Source of the DNA: Atopobium sp.
Lineage (GTDB): Bacteria > Actinomycetota > Coriobacteriia > Coriobacteriales > Atopobiaceae
Assembly (NCBI GenBank): GCA_022732885.1
Contig: JAIJTS010000001.1
Location: 62,001 to 126,000, forward strand
DNA: 64,000 nucleotides
Direction of reading: 5' to 3'
This document shows positions 1 through 8,090 of the stretch, piece after piece. Numbering within the stretch: the first letter of the stretch is position 1; every line of letters starts with the position of its first letter. The notes beneath the pieces were generated by a model. That model searched no databases, was not told the DNA's origin, and worked only from the letters and a program-made list of their open reading frames with translations. Position numbers and translations under genes: made by a program.

Positions 1-1400
1 GACCAACTTACTGCAATTAATCCGTTTTTATCCCTATCTACTGTCAAAGAACCTCTAAAGCCACCTACGCCTGCAACGCCTTCCATAATGCCCTTTGTAT
101 TTTGAACCTCGTAAGCTTGTTTTGTGTCCTTATCAAAACTAAAAATCTTTACAGTGTTTACACCGCTATTATTTATTTGTGTCTTTAAAAGAAGTTGAGG
201 GATATCAGGATTAGCACTATCCATATACACTAAGGCATACATATAAGAACGCTGGTCATTCGATGGAACGTCTCCAAAGTCGTAACTTGAAGCATTATCA
301 ATAATCTCGCTATATTGCTCGTACATTGCCTTTTTGACTGGATCTACTTCTGGCGTATTCTCTTCTTTGTTGTTTGTTTCTTGAGTACTCACTTCAGCCT
401 CTTGGCTCTTTTGTTGAGAAGGGCTAAATACTCCAGCAGAATAAGCTATACCTGCTCCTACAAAAGATAGCGTGACTACTCCAATGGCAATTTTTGTAGC
501 AAGCGATTTAACTCCTAAGCCTGCTGCTTTTGTAGCAGCTGCCTTAGCGCCTGCAGATGAGGCGGTCTTTGCAGCTAGTGCATTGTCCTTAGTCGCCGCT
601 TTTCCTGCTACTTGTGCTGCACCAGCTCCAGAAGTTGAAAGGAGCTGTGAAATCTTTGAAAGCGTTTCTGCCATAATTGTGTCGGAGTTTTCTCCATGCG
701 CAAGCCACATAAAGTACCAAATAGGAGACATGCCAAACAGACAAATACCTTGCTTTTTCTCCATCTCACGAATCTTTGTATTAAGAATCTCTTTACTGCT
801 AAACAGTCTTGATTTAACCGTTCCTAACGGAATGTTGAGATACTCAGCAATTTCTTTTTGCTTTTTGTTTTCAATGTAGAAAAGTCCAATACAAAGACGC
901 TGCTCTTCAGTAAGCTCATTGAGCAGTACATCCATAAGGTTGTAAGCTTCTTTTTTGTCTAGTCGTGCTTCAGGATTAAGCTCTATACTCTCATCAGCAA
1001 TATCAAAAAGCTCATCTTCAGTATCATCTGTCTTTTCAGCTTGATGATCCCAAGTCCCCTTTTGACTTCTAACATAATCAATAATGCCCGACTTAACAAC
1101 TGTATTAAACCAGCCTCTAAAAGCTGCAGGCTGACCTTTGAACTGCTTCATGTTTTTAAAAGCACGCAGATAAAGCTCTTGCATGCAATCTTCAACATCT
1201 GCTCCTCTAAGACTTTGACAAACAAGTGCCCTTACCCAGCCTTCAGTACATCTATAGATTTTCTCAACGGCACTTTGATCGCCCTTAAGGAACTGAACTG
1301 CATAGCAGCCCAATTCATCTTCAAGCTTGTTTCCACAGATGTGGCAAAACTTATCGGAAAAGTCGTAGAGTTTATTGCAGTTTAGGCAATACATTTTCAT
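1..1400 (-). CDS. Membrane-tethered ECF-type sigma factor with N-terminal zinc ribbon (3' end outside window)
   Basis: The 466 readable codons encode a transcription factor joined to a membrane anchor. Residues 1-25 hold a zinc-ribbon pattern (C5xxC8, C19xxC22). Residues about 40-115 look like sigma-70 region 2 (FRGWFNTVVKSGIIDYVRS). Residues 150-205 look like region 4, with a helix-turn-helix (QKEIAEYLNIPLGTVKSRLF). An Ala/Lys-rich linker leads to one transmembrane helix at about 302-321 and then an acidic extracytoplasmic domain that runs off the window edge. The ATG at 1400 is preceded by AGGAGG 11 nt upstream. The layout suggests an ECF factor carrying its own sensor, instead of a separate anti-sigma factor. 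Target genes are unknown. The coding assignment is firm; the signalling role is inferred. Confidence 0.85.
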   Translation of the reverse strand, partial: MKMYCLNCNKLYDFSDKFCHICGNKLEDELGCYAVQFLKGDQSAVEKIYRCTEGWVRALVCQSLRGADVEDCMQELYLRAFKNMKQFKGQPAAFRGWFNTVVKSGIIDYVRSQKGTWDHQAEKTDDTEDELFDIADESIELNPEARLDKKEAYNLMDVLLNELTEEQRLCIGLFYIENKKQKEIAEYLNIPLGTVKSRLFSSKEILNTKIREMEKKQGICLFGMSPIWYFMWLAHGENSDTIMAETLSKISQLLSTSGAGAAQVAGKAATKDNALAAKTASSAGAKAAATKAAGLGVKSLATKIAIGVVTLSFVGAGIAYSAGVFSPSQQKSQEAEVSTQETNNKEENTPEVDPVKKAMYEQYSEIIDNASSYDFGDVPSNDQRSYMYALVYMDSANPDIPQLLLKTQINNSGVNTVKIFSFDKDTKQAYEVQNTKGIMEGVAGVGGFRGSLTVDRDKNGLIAVSW

Positions 1401-1424
1401 TTGTCGCTTATCCTCCTATTTGAT

Positions 1425-1568
1425 CTACTTATCATTTTGTGCCTTGTAAGTAAGCCCAAGGGTTTGTTTTTTTAGCTCGTTTACAAGCTTTCTTTCGCTT
1501 TCAGATAATTTTGTTGAAGACTTTTTCTTATCACTTACTAAGACGAGAAAATTCTTCAAAAGGTTCAT
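1425..1568 (-). CDS. Possible small basic protein upstream of the sigma factor
   Basis: An ATG-started frame of 47 codons ends 24 nt before the sigma-factor start. The product is Lys-rich (KKKSSTK, LKKQTLG), with a short hydrophobic N-terminus (FLVLV) and a predicted amphipathic helix. No Shine-Dalgarno is visible: the sequence before the ATG is AT-only, and a stop codon lies just upstream in frame, so no earlier start is available. It could be a leader peptide co-transcribed with the sigma gene, or a chance frame. I do not recognise a family. Confidence 0.33.
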   Translation of the reverse strand: MNLLKNFLVLVSDKKKSSTKLSESERKLVNELKKQTLGLTYKAQNDK

Positions 1569-1667
1569 TAATTTTTATATTCAATTAGTTTTTATCAACA
1601 CGTATTGTTTGCAATTCTATACATATTTCTTATCATTTATTCTTGTAATACTCACACTCCACAAAAT

Positions 1668-1699
1668 ATGGCGAGAAGATCAATCGGTCTTCTCGCCAT
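1668..1699 (-). terminator. Terminator of the PTS operon, built from two inverted GGCGAGAA motifs
   Basis: A near-perfect hairpin (ATGGCGAGAAGATC with GGTCTTCTCGCCAT) lies about 70 bp after the IIA stop codon and is followed on the minus strand by ATATTTTG. The two stem arms are GGCGAGAA octamers in opposite orientation (1670-1677 and 1690-1697). The same design recurs at 6.27 and 16.2 kb. Confidence 0.75.
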
Positions 1700-1769
1700 A
1701 TTGTTTGTGATAGGAGCGTTGCTCTACGCAACAAGTTTGTGCTGGATAAGCGAAATGTTTTTTCTTCAG

Positions 1770-2105
1770 CTACTTGTTAAGGAGCTTCTCGTACACGTCA
1801 ATGAAGTCCTCAGCAATGACGCGGAAAGACTCTGCCTGCATAAGCTGATCTTCAGCATGAAGCAAGATGAGCGAAAACTCAACGTTACTGTTATCAATTG
1901 CTGACTGCTGGAGCATATTCAGGTGAGTGCTGTGACCCTCATTGAAGATTTCTGTGCCTGCAAGAATATCTGCACGAGCGCCTTCGATATCGCCTGTTTT
2001 TGCCTTCTGAATGGCGCCAATATACATTGACTTTGCGGTTCCAACGGTAGCAATAATCTCAAAGGCTGCTTCTTGCGTAGCTGTCATGCCATCATCTAAA
2101 GCCAT
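1770..2105 (-). CDS. PTS lactose/cellobiose-family IIA component
   Basis: This 111-residue cytoplasmic protein has the usual length of the LacF/ChbA family. It takes phosphate from HPr and passes it to IIB. The motif LLHAEDQLM contains the expected phosphorylated histidine (H83) and the HxxD aspartate (D86) that coordinates a metal in the trimer. The ATG follows a GAGG about 5 nt upstream. It is the last gene of the operon, 56 bp after IIB and just before a strong terminator. Sequence alone does not separate lactose from beta-glucoside specificity; the GH1 partner gives the better hint. Confidence 0.92.
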   Translation of the reverse strand: MALDDGMTATQEAAFEIIATVGTAKSMYIGAIQKAKTGDIEGARADILAGTEIFNEGHSTHLNMLQQSAIDNSNVEFSLILLHAEDQLMQAESFRVIAEDFIDVYEKLLNK

Positions 2106-2161
2106 TTTTACCTCATACTCTTTTCTTGATTACTTAGGAGCTCACAAAAATCTTTTACAAC

Positions 2162-2458
2162 TTATTTTACAAGCTCAAGTGCATCGTCAAGAATCTTTGC
2201 AGCGTTCATCCTGCCGTAATCAACCATAGGAATAACGGCTACAGGAGTAGATCCTGCTGCGGCCTCAACGTCTGCCTTTGCATATGCAATCTGAGGTCCA
2301 AGTAAAAAGACATCTGCGCCATCAATAAGCTCAAGTGCCTTATTAAGAGGATTGGCAATAATCTCTACATCTAAACCTCGGGAAGCAGCTTCCTTCTGAA
2401 GTTTCTGAACAAGCAAGCTGGTAGACATTCCAGCATTGCAGGCAAGTAAGATTTTCAT
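2162..2458 (-). CDS. PTS lactose/cellobiose-family IIB component
   Basis: This 98-residue protein has the IIB fold signature at its N-terminus: hydrophobic strand MKILLAC followed by the P-loop NAGMSTSLL. Cys7 is the expected phosphocysteine. It receives phosphate from the IIA encoded downstream and donates it to sugar bound to the IIC encoded upstream. The start is supported by GGAG 8 nt upstream. It lies 76 bp after the IIC gene, in the same transcription unit. Having IIA, IIB and IIC as separate proteins is typical of the lactose/cellobiose PTS family. Confidence 0.93.
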   Translation of the reverse strand: MKILLACNAGMSTSLLVQKLQKEAASRGLDVEIIANPLNKALELIDGADVFLLGPQIAYAKADVEAAAGSTPVAVIPMVDYGRMNAAKILDDALELVK

Positions 2459-2534
2459 GGAATCTCCTTCTCATGAGCCAGCCACCGTATTCGATGGCTG
2501 GCCTAAAGTGATACTCAGACTATAAACTTACAAA

Positions 2535-3974
2535 CTACTCTGCATCCTGAGCGCTCTTTGCAAGTGCCTCAGCCTGCTTTGCCTGTGCGCGCTCAGAAAT
2601 CTTCATAAATGGCAGATAAATTGCCATGGCAAGAAGGACCTCGATGACCTGCCAGATAACAGCACGAACATCGCCGCCAGTTGCCAACCAACCACTCAGG
2701 AAGACTGGAGTTGTCCAAGGAACCATTGCAACGCAAGGACCAATCAAACCAAGATTTGTAAGCAGATAGGTCAAGCCAATGAAAAGATCTGGAACAAGAA
2801 CAAATGGAATCATCAGAGGAAGGTTGAAAACGATTGGATAACCGTAAATAACTGGCTCGTTGATGTTAAAGATACCTGGAAGAAGAGAAAGTGCTGCAAC
2901 ATCTTTAGAGGCCTTGTTCTTGGAGAAGATAAAGGTGTCAAAAAGCAGCATCAAAGTACAACCAGAACCGCCGATCAATGCAAAGGTATTGATGATTTGC
3001 ATGTTCATGTAGTGGTCCTGAGGAATTGGCTGACCAGCTGCAAAGGTTGCCATGTTGTCAACAATAAGCATAGTCAGAATTGGCTCAATCAGAACACCAG
3101 AGATAGTGGACTGGTGAATGCCAAGGCAGAAGAGCAGGTTAGCAAAGGTGTAGATGATAATGACTGCAAATGGACCAGCATTCATGAGACCCTTCAGTGG
3201 GGCAGAAATGCTTGTTGCAATGATAGTCATAAGGTCAGTACCAGCGCAAACTGCAAGAAGAGCAGAAGCAATACCAAAGACAGCAAGGGTCAACATCATA
3301 GGAATCATGGTGTTAAAAGAATCTGCAACCGCTGGTGGAACGCCCTCACCAAGGTTGACCTTCAGCTGCTTAACACTGGAAAGCTTGATAAAGATGGTAG
3401 TAGAGAGCAGACCAATGATGATTGCACCAAAGAGACCATTTGTACCAGTAAAGGAAGTGGAGAAAGCACCTGTTACATCAACACCAGTAACTGCATAGCC
3501 ACTTGGCAGAAGCTTAGCAACATCAGCCACAGGAAGTGCTACTGCTGCAGCGGCTGCGTCAGCAGCATTAGCTGCGTGAAGAACAGCGCCTGCGGTAGCA
3601 ACAATGCTCTGAGGCATCATGATAATAAGAGCAGCAATACCAATAACAACGCAAGAGATTGCATTCTCAAAGCGCTTGTTACGAGCAAGGCAATAACCAA
3701 TGATGCCGGCAAGAATAACTGCCGAGAAACTCAGAGTGCCCTGAGCAACTGCTGCACCCCAAACCTTGAAATTAGCCAAGGTAACTGGATCATTTGCAAA
3801 AATGAGTGGGAACAAAACGTTGTTGATCAGTACTGCAATACCAGCCAAAATATAAATTGGGCTGACTGTTGCAAATGCATCGCGCAGGCTCCTCAAGTGA
3901 ACTTGATTACCCACTTTTGCAGAAACTTCTGCAAATTTATCTAAAAACGATGCTTGACCAGTATCTTTTGCCAT
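2535..3974 (-). CDS. PTS lactose/cellobiose-family IIC permease
   Basis: A polytopic membrane protein of 479 residues, the permease subunit that moves a beta-linked disaccharide or beta-glucoside across the membrane while it is phosphorylated. Recognition rests on family hallmarks, GVPPAVADSF and the conserved FNINEPVIYG loop in the C-terminal half, and on many hydrophobic segments. I take the ATG at 3974 as the start because AGGAG sits 7 nt upstream; a TTG two codons earlier has no suitable spacing. It lies 23 bp after the glycosidase gene. An Ala-rich stretch (AANAADAAAAAVALPV) probably forms an external loop. Confidence 0.94.
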   Translation of the reverse strand: MAKDTGQASFLDKFAEVSAKVGNQVHLRSLRDAFATVSPIYILAGIAVLINNVLFPLIFANDPVTLANFKVWGAAVAQGTLSFSAVILAGIIGYCLARNKRFENAISCVVIGIAALIIMMPQSIVATAGAVLHAANAADAAAAAVALPVADVAKLLPSGYAVTGVDVTGAFSTSFTGTNGLFGAIIIGLLSTTIFIKLSSVKQLKVNLGEGVPPAVADSFNTMIPMMLTLAVFGIASALLAVCAGTDLMTIIATSISAPLKGLMNAGPFAVIIIYTFANLLFCLGIHQSTISGVLIEPILTMLIVDNMATFAAGQPIPQDHYMNMQIINTFALIGGSGCTLMLLFDTFIFSKNKASKDVAALSLLPGIFNINEPVIYGYPIVFNLPLMIPFVLVPDLFIGLTYLLTNLGLIGPCVAMVPWTTPVFLSGWLATGGDVRAVIWQVIEVLLAMAIYLPFMKISERAQAKQAEALAKSAQDAE

Positions 3975-3997
3975 GAGCAAACTCCTTTCACGAGTTT

Positions 3998-5395
3998 CTA
4001 GTCAACTATATGTGTAGTGGCAACTTGCTTAAGCCACTCAGCTGATTTCTTAAGACGACGGTTGTAGTTGTCCTCCAGGTCAACCTCGACAAAGCCATAA
4101 CGGTTCTTGTAGGCATTTGCCCAAGACCAGTTATCGATGATGGCCCAGTAGTGATAACCACGGCATTTTGCGCCGTCCTGAATTGCACGAGCAATCCACT
4201 CAAGATGACGACGGACAAAATCAACACGGTAGTCATCCTGAATTACACCGTTTTCATCTTTCTTCAGATCTTCTCGCTCTACGCCCATGCCGTTCTCGGA
4301 AACAAACCACTCAAGGTCTGGATACTCATCACGAACCTTCATAGCAAAGTCGTAAAGACCCTGCGGGTAAATCTCCCAACCACGAGAAACGTTCATCTCT
4401 GCTTCTGGCCAGATATATGGATCAGCAAACTTAGGAATGCCATTCTCGTCCGTATCTTTTTCTGGAGCCTGAATACGCTCTGGATGGTAATAATTGCAGC
4501 CCAGCCAATCCACAACGCCATCGGCAAGAATGAACTTGTCCTCAGGTCGAATGGGCAAGTTAACGCCACGAGTTTGCAGCGTATCAATAACATCTTGTGG
4601 AAGTTCTCCCTTAGTAACCAGGTCAAGCCACCAGCGAATGTTGACGCCATCAGTCATGCGCAATGCCTCAAGGTCTGCCTCAGATGGATTCTCTTTGGTA
4701 TATGGCGGCGCGAAGCAGTTAATAAGGCCAATACGAGAGTCCTCAAGCATAAAACCAGCTGCTTTTGCACGGCGATATTCACGAACACCAAGCGCATGAG
4801 CAATTGAAATGTTGTACTGAACAGCACGAGCGCGAGAGTAATTCTTTACAAAGGGGTACCAACCACCCAATGTGTAGCGAACATCAGGTTCGACAATTGG
4901 CTCATTGAAGGTAAACCAATAGCGAATCTCTTTTCCAAACGTTTCAAAAGCAATACGTGCGTAATGTGCATATGCCTCAACAACTTCGCGGGACTCCCAG
5001 CCACCGCGTTTAAAGAGATATTCGGGCATATCAAAGTGATAGAGATTTACAAAAATCTCAATACCAACCTTCTTTGCGACGGAAAAGAGATGATGGTAGT
5101 ACTTCTCGCCCTCTGGGTTAAGGTCACCGTTAATATCCAGCAGACGACTCCATTGAATTGAAGTACGAACAGAGTCCAACCCAAAAGACTTTAGAAGTTG
5201 AAGATCATCTTCCATTCTTTCTGTAAAGTCATTTCCCGCGTAAGAGCCAACACGGTTGTAAAACGCATGAATATCTAGATTTGACCAAGTATCCCAAAGG
5301 TTTGGCAGCTTTCCACCGTCTTGCCACTTGCCTTCGGTTTGCGGACCAGACATTGATCCACCAAAGAAGAAATTCTCAGGCAACTGATACGACAT
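3998..5395 (-). CDS. Glycoside hydrolase family 1, phospho-beta-glycosidase
   Basis: This 465-residue GH1 enzyme probably hydrolyses the phosphorylated sugar imported by the adjacent PTS. The acid/base glutamate is in TFNEP (E165) and the nucleophile in VSENG (E367). The C-terminal loop DNWSWANAYKNRYGF keeps the Ser (S424) and Tyr (Y433) positions that bind the 6-phosphate in LacG-type enzymes. The usual Lys position holds Asn (N431), with a Lys one residue earlier (K430). Overall it is closer to 6-phospho-beta-galactosidase than to plain beta-glucosidase. The ATG at 5395 has AGGA at good spacing, whereas the ATG at 5401 overlaps the ribosome site. It is the first gene of the operon. Confidence 0.9.
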   Translation of the reverse strand: MSYQLPENFFFGGSMSGPQTEGKWQDGGKLPNLWDTWSNLDIHAFYNRVGSYAGNDFTERMEDDLQLLKSFGLDSVRTSIQWSRLLDINGDLNPEGEKYYHHLFSVAKKVGIEIFVNLYHFDMPEYLFKRGGWESREVVEAYAHYARIAFETFGKEIRYWFTFNEPIVEPDVRYTLGGWYPFVKNYSRARAVQYNISIAHALGVREYRRAKAAGFMLEDSRIGLINCFAPPYTKENPSEADLEALRMTDGVNIRWWLDLVTKGELPQDVIDTLQTRGVNLPIRPEDKFILADGVVDWLGCNYYHPERIQAPEKDTDENGIPKFADPYIWPEAEMNVSRGWEIYPQGLYDFAMKVRDEYPDLEWFVSENGMGVEREDLKKDENGVIQDDYRVDFVRRHLEWIARAIQDGAKCRGYHYWAIIDNWSWANAYKNRYGFVEVDLEDNYNRRLKKSAEWLKQVATTHIVD

Positions 5396-5422
5396 GCCCA
5401 TCCTTTCTCAAACGTATTAAAC

Positions 5423-5456
5423 CTAACATGTCAACTTTATAAAATAGATATGTTAG
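5423..5456. promoter_or_regulatory. Candidate GntR operator in the divergent PTS/gntR promoter region
   Basis: A perfect 7-bp inverted repeat, CTAACAT at 5423-5429 and ATGTTAG at 5450-5456, lies between the divergent operon and regulator starts. A TATAAA on the minus strand (5441-5436) sits between the arms, and a TATACT on the plus strand (5470-5475) lies just outside. A repressor bound here could block both directions. Assigning it to the adjacent GntR protein is inference from position. Confidence 0.5.
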
Positions 5457-5528
5457 ATTTTCTATGTAGTATACTAATGCAAATCAGATAGAATGCAAAG
5501 TGAAAATTTTGCTACCTGAGGAGACCTC

Positions 5529-6248
5529 TTGAATAAGTACGACCTGATTGTTCAAGATCTTAAAACTGATATTGCTATAGGCACATATCCTGCCTATTCT
5601 CGCCTGCCTTCTGTTGCTCAACTCTGCGAACAATACGAGGTGAGCAAAATTACCATCAACAAAGCATTAGAAGTTCTTGAGCAGCAGGGGCTTATCTTCA
5701 GGCGAAAGGGTTCTGGCACTTTTGTCAAAAAATTAGAAGAAGGAACTCAGATTAAGCCAAGTAAAGAAGTCTCTGGACAAATGGAAGGCTTCATGGCTGA
5801 GCATGCTGCTCGAGGTGAGCGCGTCAAATCAAAGGTCTACACTTTTGAAGTTGAGCGTCCTTCTGAATACATTGCTAAAGCTCTTGATATTACTTCCGAA
5901 GACTTTGTATACAGAATTGTACGTGTCAGGCTTGTTGAGGGGGTCTCACAGGTCATTGAATATACCTACATGCCTATTAGCTTGGTTCCCAATCTTAAAA
6001 TGACACACCTAGAGCACTCAATTTACAACTACATTGAAAACGAAATTGGACTCAAAATTGCCAATGCACATCGTGTTATTAGGGCTGTTATGCCTACCGA
6101 GGTAGAGGCTTCCCGACTAAAAATCAGCACAGGCGATCCTCTTTTAGAGGTCGAACAAATCGGTTATATCGACGATGGTCGTGCGTTTGAATATTCCATT
6201 TCACGACATGCACATGGGTATGAGTTTATGACTATTTCTATGCACTAA
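5529..6248 (+). CDS. GntR/HutC-family transcriptional regulator with UTRA domain
   Basis: A 239-residue cytoplasmic DNA-binding protein. Residues 1-70 form a GntR winged helix (YSRLPSVAQLCEQYEVSKIT, then the wing RRKGSGTFV). Residues about 85-235 match a UTRA ligand-binding domain, which in this family senses a phosphorylated sugar. It starts with TTG at 5529, supported by GAGGAG about 7 nt upstream; no better ATG exists nearby. It is divergent from the PTS operon with a palindromic site between them, so it probably represses that operon until the sugar phosphate is present. A GGCGAGAA-type hairpin terminates it. Confidence 0.93.
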   Translation: MNKYDLIVQDLKTDIAIGTYPAYSRLPSVAQLCEQYEVSKITINKALEVLEQQGLIFRRKGSGTFVKKLEEGTQIKPSKEVSGQMEGFMAEHAARGERVKSKVYTFEVERPSEYIAKALDITSEDFVYRIVRVRLVEGVSQVIEYTYMPISLVPNLKMTHLEHSIYNYIENEIGLKIANAHRVIRAVMPTEVEASRLKISTGDPLLEVEQIGYIDDGRAFEYSISRHAHGYEFMTISMH

Positions 6249-6271
6249 ACCTCTAACACAGCGACACAAAT

Positions 6272-6306
6272 ATGGCGAGAAGATCAATTGGTCTTCTCGC
6301 CTTTTG
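6272..6306 (+). terminator. gntR terminator with paired GGCGAGAA motifs
   Basis: The stem GGCGAGAAGATC pairs with GGTCTTCTCGCC across a short loop and is followed by TTTTG. Its arms are GGCGAGAA octamers at 6274-6281 and 6294-6301. The sequence is nearly identical to the terminator at 1668-1699, at the opposite end of the PTS locus. Confidence 0.8.
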
Positions 6307-6369
6307 TGTAAATGAATGAGCTTGCGGAACGCAACACATGGAGCAACGCAGCTGGGTTGCCGCTAACAA

Positions 6370-6930
6370 CTACTCACCAAGGATTACATGCCTGAACTTG
6401 CCATCCTCGTAGATTCCGCAGCTATGGGAGCCATCCTTTGGAATACCCACGGAGCCTGGATTAAACACGGTGACCTCTGGATGGTCAGCGCTCTGCATGT
6501 TAACTTTTTTGTGTGTGTGACCATAGACAAACGCATCGATACTTGGCATTTGAGGCCACTTATCAACGCTGTTGTGAATACCAGGGCCAAAGATGTGACC
6601 GTGGGTAAAGAAGATGGTGAACTGCTTGCCAGTCTTTGGATTTTTATCAAACAAGATGTTGTAATCAGCCATGCAAGGGAAATTGAGGACCATCTGGTCA
6701 ACCTCTGCCTCGCAATTTCCGCGAACAGCAATGATCTTATCGGAAATGCTATTCAGCATCTCAATAACGCGTTTAGGCGCATAATCTGCAGGAAGGTCAT
6801 TACGAGGACCGTGATACAGCAAATCGCCAAGAAGCATAACGTACTTTGGTTGCTCTTCCTCTATAACCTGCATGAGTTTCTCGCAGTAGTCAGCGGCACC
6901 GTGAATATCTGAAGCAATTACAACCTTCAT
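6370..6930 (-). CDS. Metallophosphodiesterase, YfcE/MJ0936 family
   Basis: A 186-residue protein of the calcineurin-like phosphoesterase superfamily, of normal family length. It shows the metal-binding motifs in order: SDIHG near the N-terminus, LLGDLLYHGPR, VRGNCE, FFTHGH and VYGHTHK, ending with NPGSVGIPKDG. Family members hydrolyse phosphodiesters; the natural substrate is often unknown. The start at 6930 is chosen because GGGAGG lies 8 nt upstream; the frame stays open further upstream but has no ribosome site there. It is transcribed alone, convergent with gntR. Confidence 0.92.
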   Translation of the reverse strand: MKVVIASDIHGAADYCEKLMQVIEEEQPKYVMLLGDLLYHGPRNDLPADYAPKRVIEMLNSISDKIIAVRGNCEAEVDQMVLNFPCMADYNILFDKNPKTGKQFTIFFTHGHIFGPGIHNSVDKWPQMPSIDAFVYGHTHKKVNMQSADHPEVTVFNPGSVGIPKDGSHSCGIYEDGKFRHVILGE

Positions 6931-7059
6931 AAACACATCCTCCCTATACACGCTTCTACACGTAGCTTCATACGCATATATCAACCAAGCATTTTATGGT
7001 ATTGATGACGTCTAGTCAGCTGCAAGCGCTGGCAATTTAGTCACCGCGTAAATGCCTAC

Positions 7060-8043
7060 TTAGAACCTACCCGTCATCCTTGCGTCGGGGTCAGCATCAA
7101 CAACACGCTGACGAAGAGCTGCTATAGCTGCAGGTATCTCGTCCGTGTTGTACGGTGTCATCTGATACACCCAGTTAATCCAGTTGCGATAGAGCAAGTT
7201 AGCGTGCGCACGCCAGGTAAACAGCGGCTGCTTCTCTGGATCGTTATCAGGGAAGTAGTTCTCTGGCAGGCGAATAGGCAGTCCTTTGTGGAAATCACGC
7301 CAATACTCTTCTGCAAGAGTGTCTCGATCATATTCAAAATGACCGGTTACAAAAATCTCGTGGAAGTCTCTAGTGGCGAGAAGTGCAGGACCGCTGGTAA
7401 AGCCCTCAGAAAGTACGGCAAGTTCAGGGTGATTTACCAGGGCTGATGTCTCAACCGCAGCATGACGAGAGTGTGGCATGTAATGTACCTCATCAAATCC
7501 ATTGGTGAGAAAACAATATTCGTCGCATAAACGTTGCGGAAAAATACCAAACAGCTTGGAGCCCAGCATCTTTTTTGGAATATCATGCAGGTAATACAGA
7601 CCAGCGAGCGCGCCCCAGCACAGGTACATGGTGGAAAAGACGTGCTCCTGAGACCAGTCAACAATGCGACAGAATTCATCCCAGTAGTCAACATCTTCGT
7701 ATTTGAGGTCCTCAATAGGAGCACCCGTGATAATTAGGCCGTCGTAGTTTTTATCTTTGAAGTCATCAAAAGTTGAATAAAACGTAACCAGGTGGTCAGC
7801 GGCAGTGTTTTTAGATTCATGCGAAGAGATACGCATAAAGTCGCAGGTAACCTGTATGGGCGACTTTGAAATCAGACGGAGAATCTGCGTTTCTGTCTGA
7901 ATTTTCTTAGGCATTAAATTTAAAATTGCCAGGCGAAGCGGACGAATCTCCTGGTGTTCTGCAACTTCTTCCTCAAGCGCAAAAATGCGCTCCTCGTGCA
8001 GTGTCTTCTTAGCTGGTAAACCATCTGGAATATTAATAGGCAT
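7060..8043 (-). CDS. metA: Homoserine O-acyltransferase, probably acetyl-CoA-using MetA
   Basis: A 327-residue enzyme that activates homoserine for methionine synthesis. The catalytic cysteine is in YLCWGALAG (C142), and the His-Glu pair is in TGHFEYD (H235, E237), the same numbers as in the E. coli enzyme. Residue 111, in TGAPIED, is Glu. In this family Glu111 is linked to acetyl-CoA use (Bacillus cereus type) and Gly111 to succinyl-CoA use (E. coli), so I predict O-acetyltransferase activity. AAAGGAAG precedes the ATG. The start is only 46 bp from the divergent helicase start, leaving no room for a long regulatory leader. Confidence 0.93.
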   Translation of the reverse strand: MPINIPDGLPAKKTLHEERIFALEEEVAEHQEIRPLRLAILNLMPKKIQTETQILRLISKSPIQVTCDFMRISSHESKNTAADHLVTFYSTFDDFKDKNYDGLIITGAPIEDLKYEDVDYWDEFCRIVDWSQEHVFSTMYLCWGALAGLYYLHDIPKKMLGSKLFGIFPQRLCDEYCFLTNGFDEVHYMPHSRHAAVETSALVNHPELAVLSEGFTSGPALLATRDFHEIFVTGHFEYDRDTLAEEYWRDFHKGLPIRLPENYFPDNDPEKQPLFTWRAHANLLYRNWINWVYQMTPYNTDEIPAAIAALRQRVVDADPDARMTGRF

Positions 8044-8075
8044 GGTAACTTCCTTTAGCTAATCGTTGCACATAA

Positions 8076-8090
8076 GTATACTTGTTTGTA
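8076..8090 (+). promoter_or_regulatory. Putative -10 box of the DEAD-box helicase gene
   Basis: TATACT at 8076-8081 ends only 8 nt before the ATG at 8090, and no Shine-Dalgarno lies between. A weak -35 candidate (TTTAGC, 8053-8058) sits 17 bp upstream. If this promoter is used, the mRNA would be leaderless or nearly so, which is common in Actinobacteria. Confidence 0.4.

Noticed and set aside
1605..1904. Plus-strand hydrophobic frame across the PTS terminator
   Set aside because: It runs through the terminator hairpin and antisense into the IIA gene, and no ribosome site precedes it.
2997..3944. Long plus-strand frame of 315 codons
   Set aside because: It lies wholly antisense to the PTS IIC gene, has Cys/Asn/His-rich improbable composition and no ribosome site. 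It is a shadow frame.
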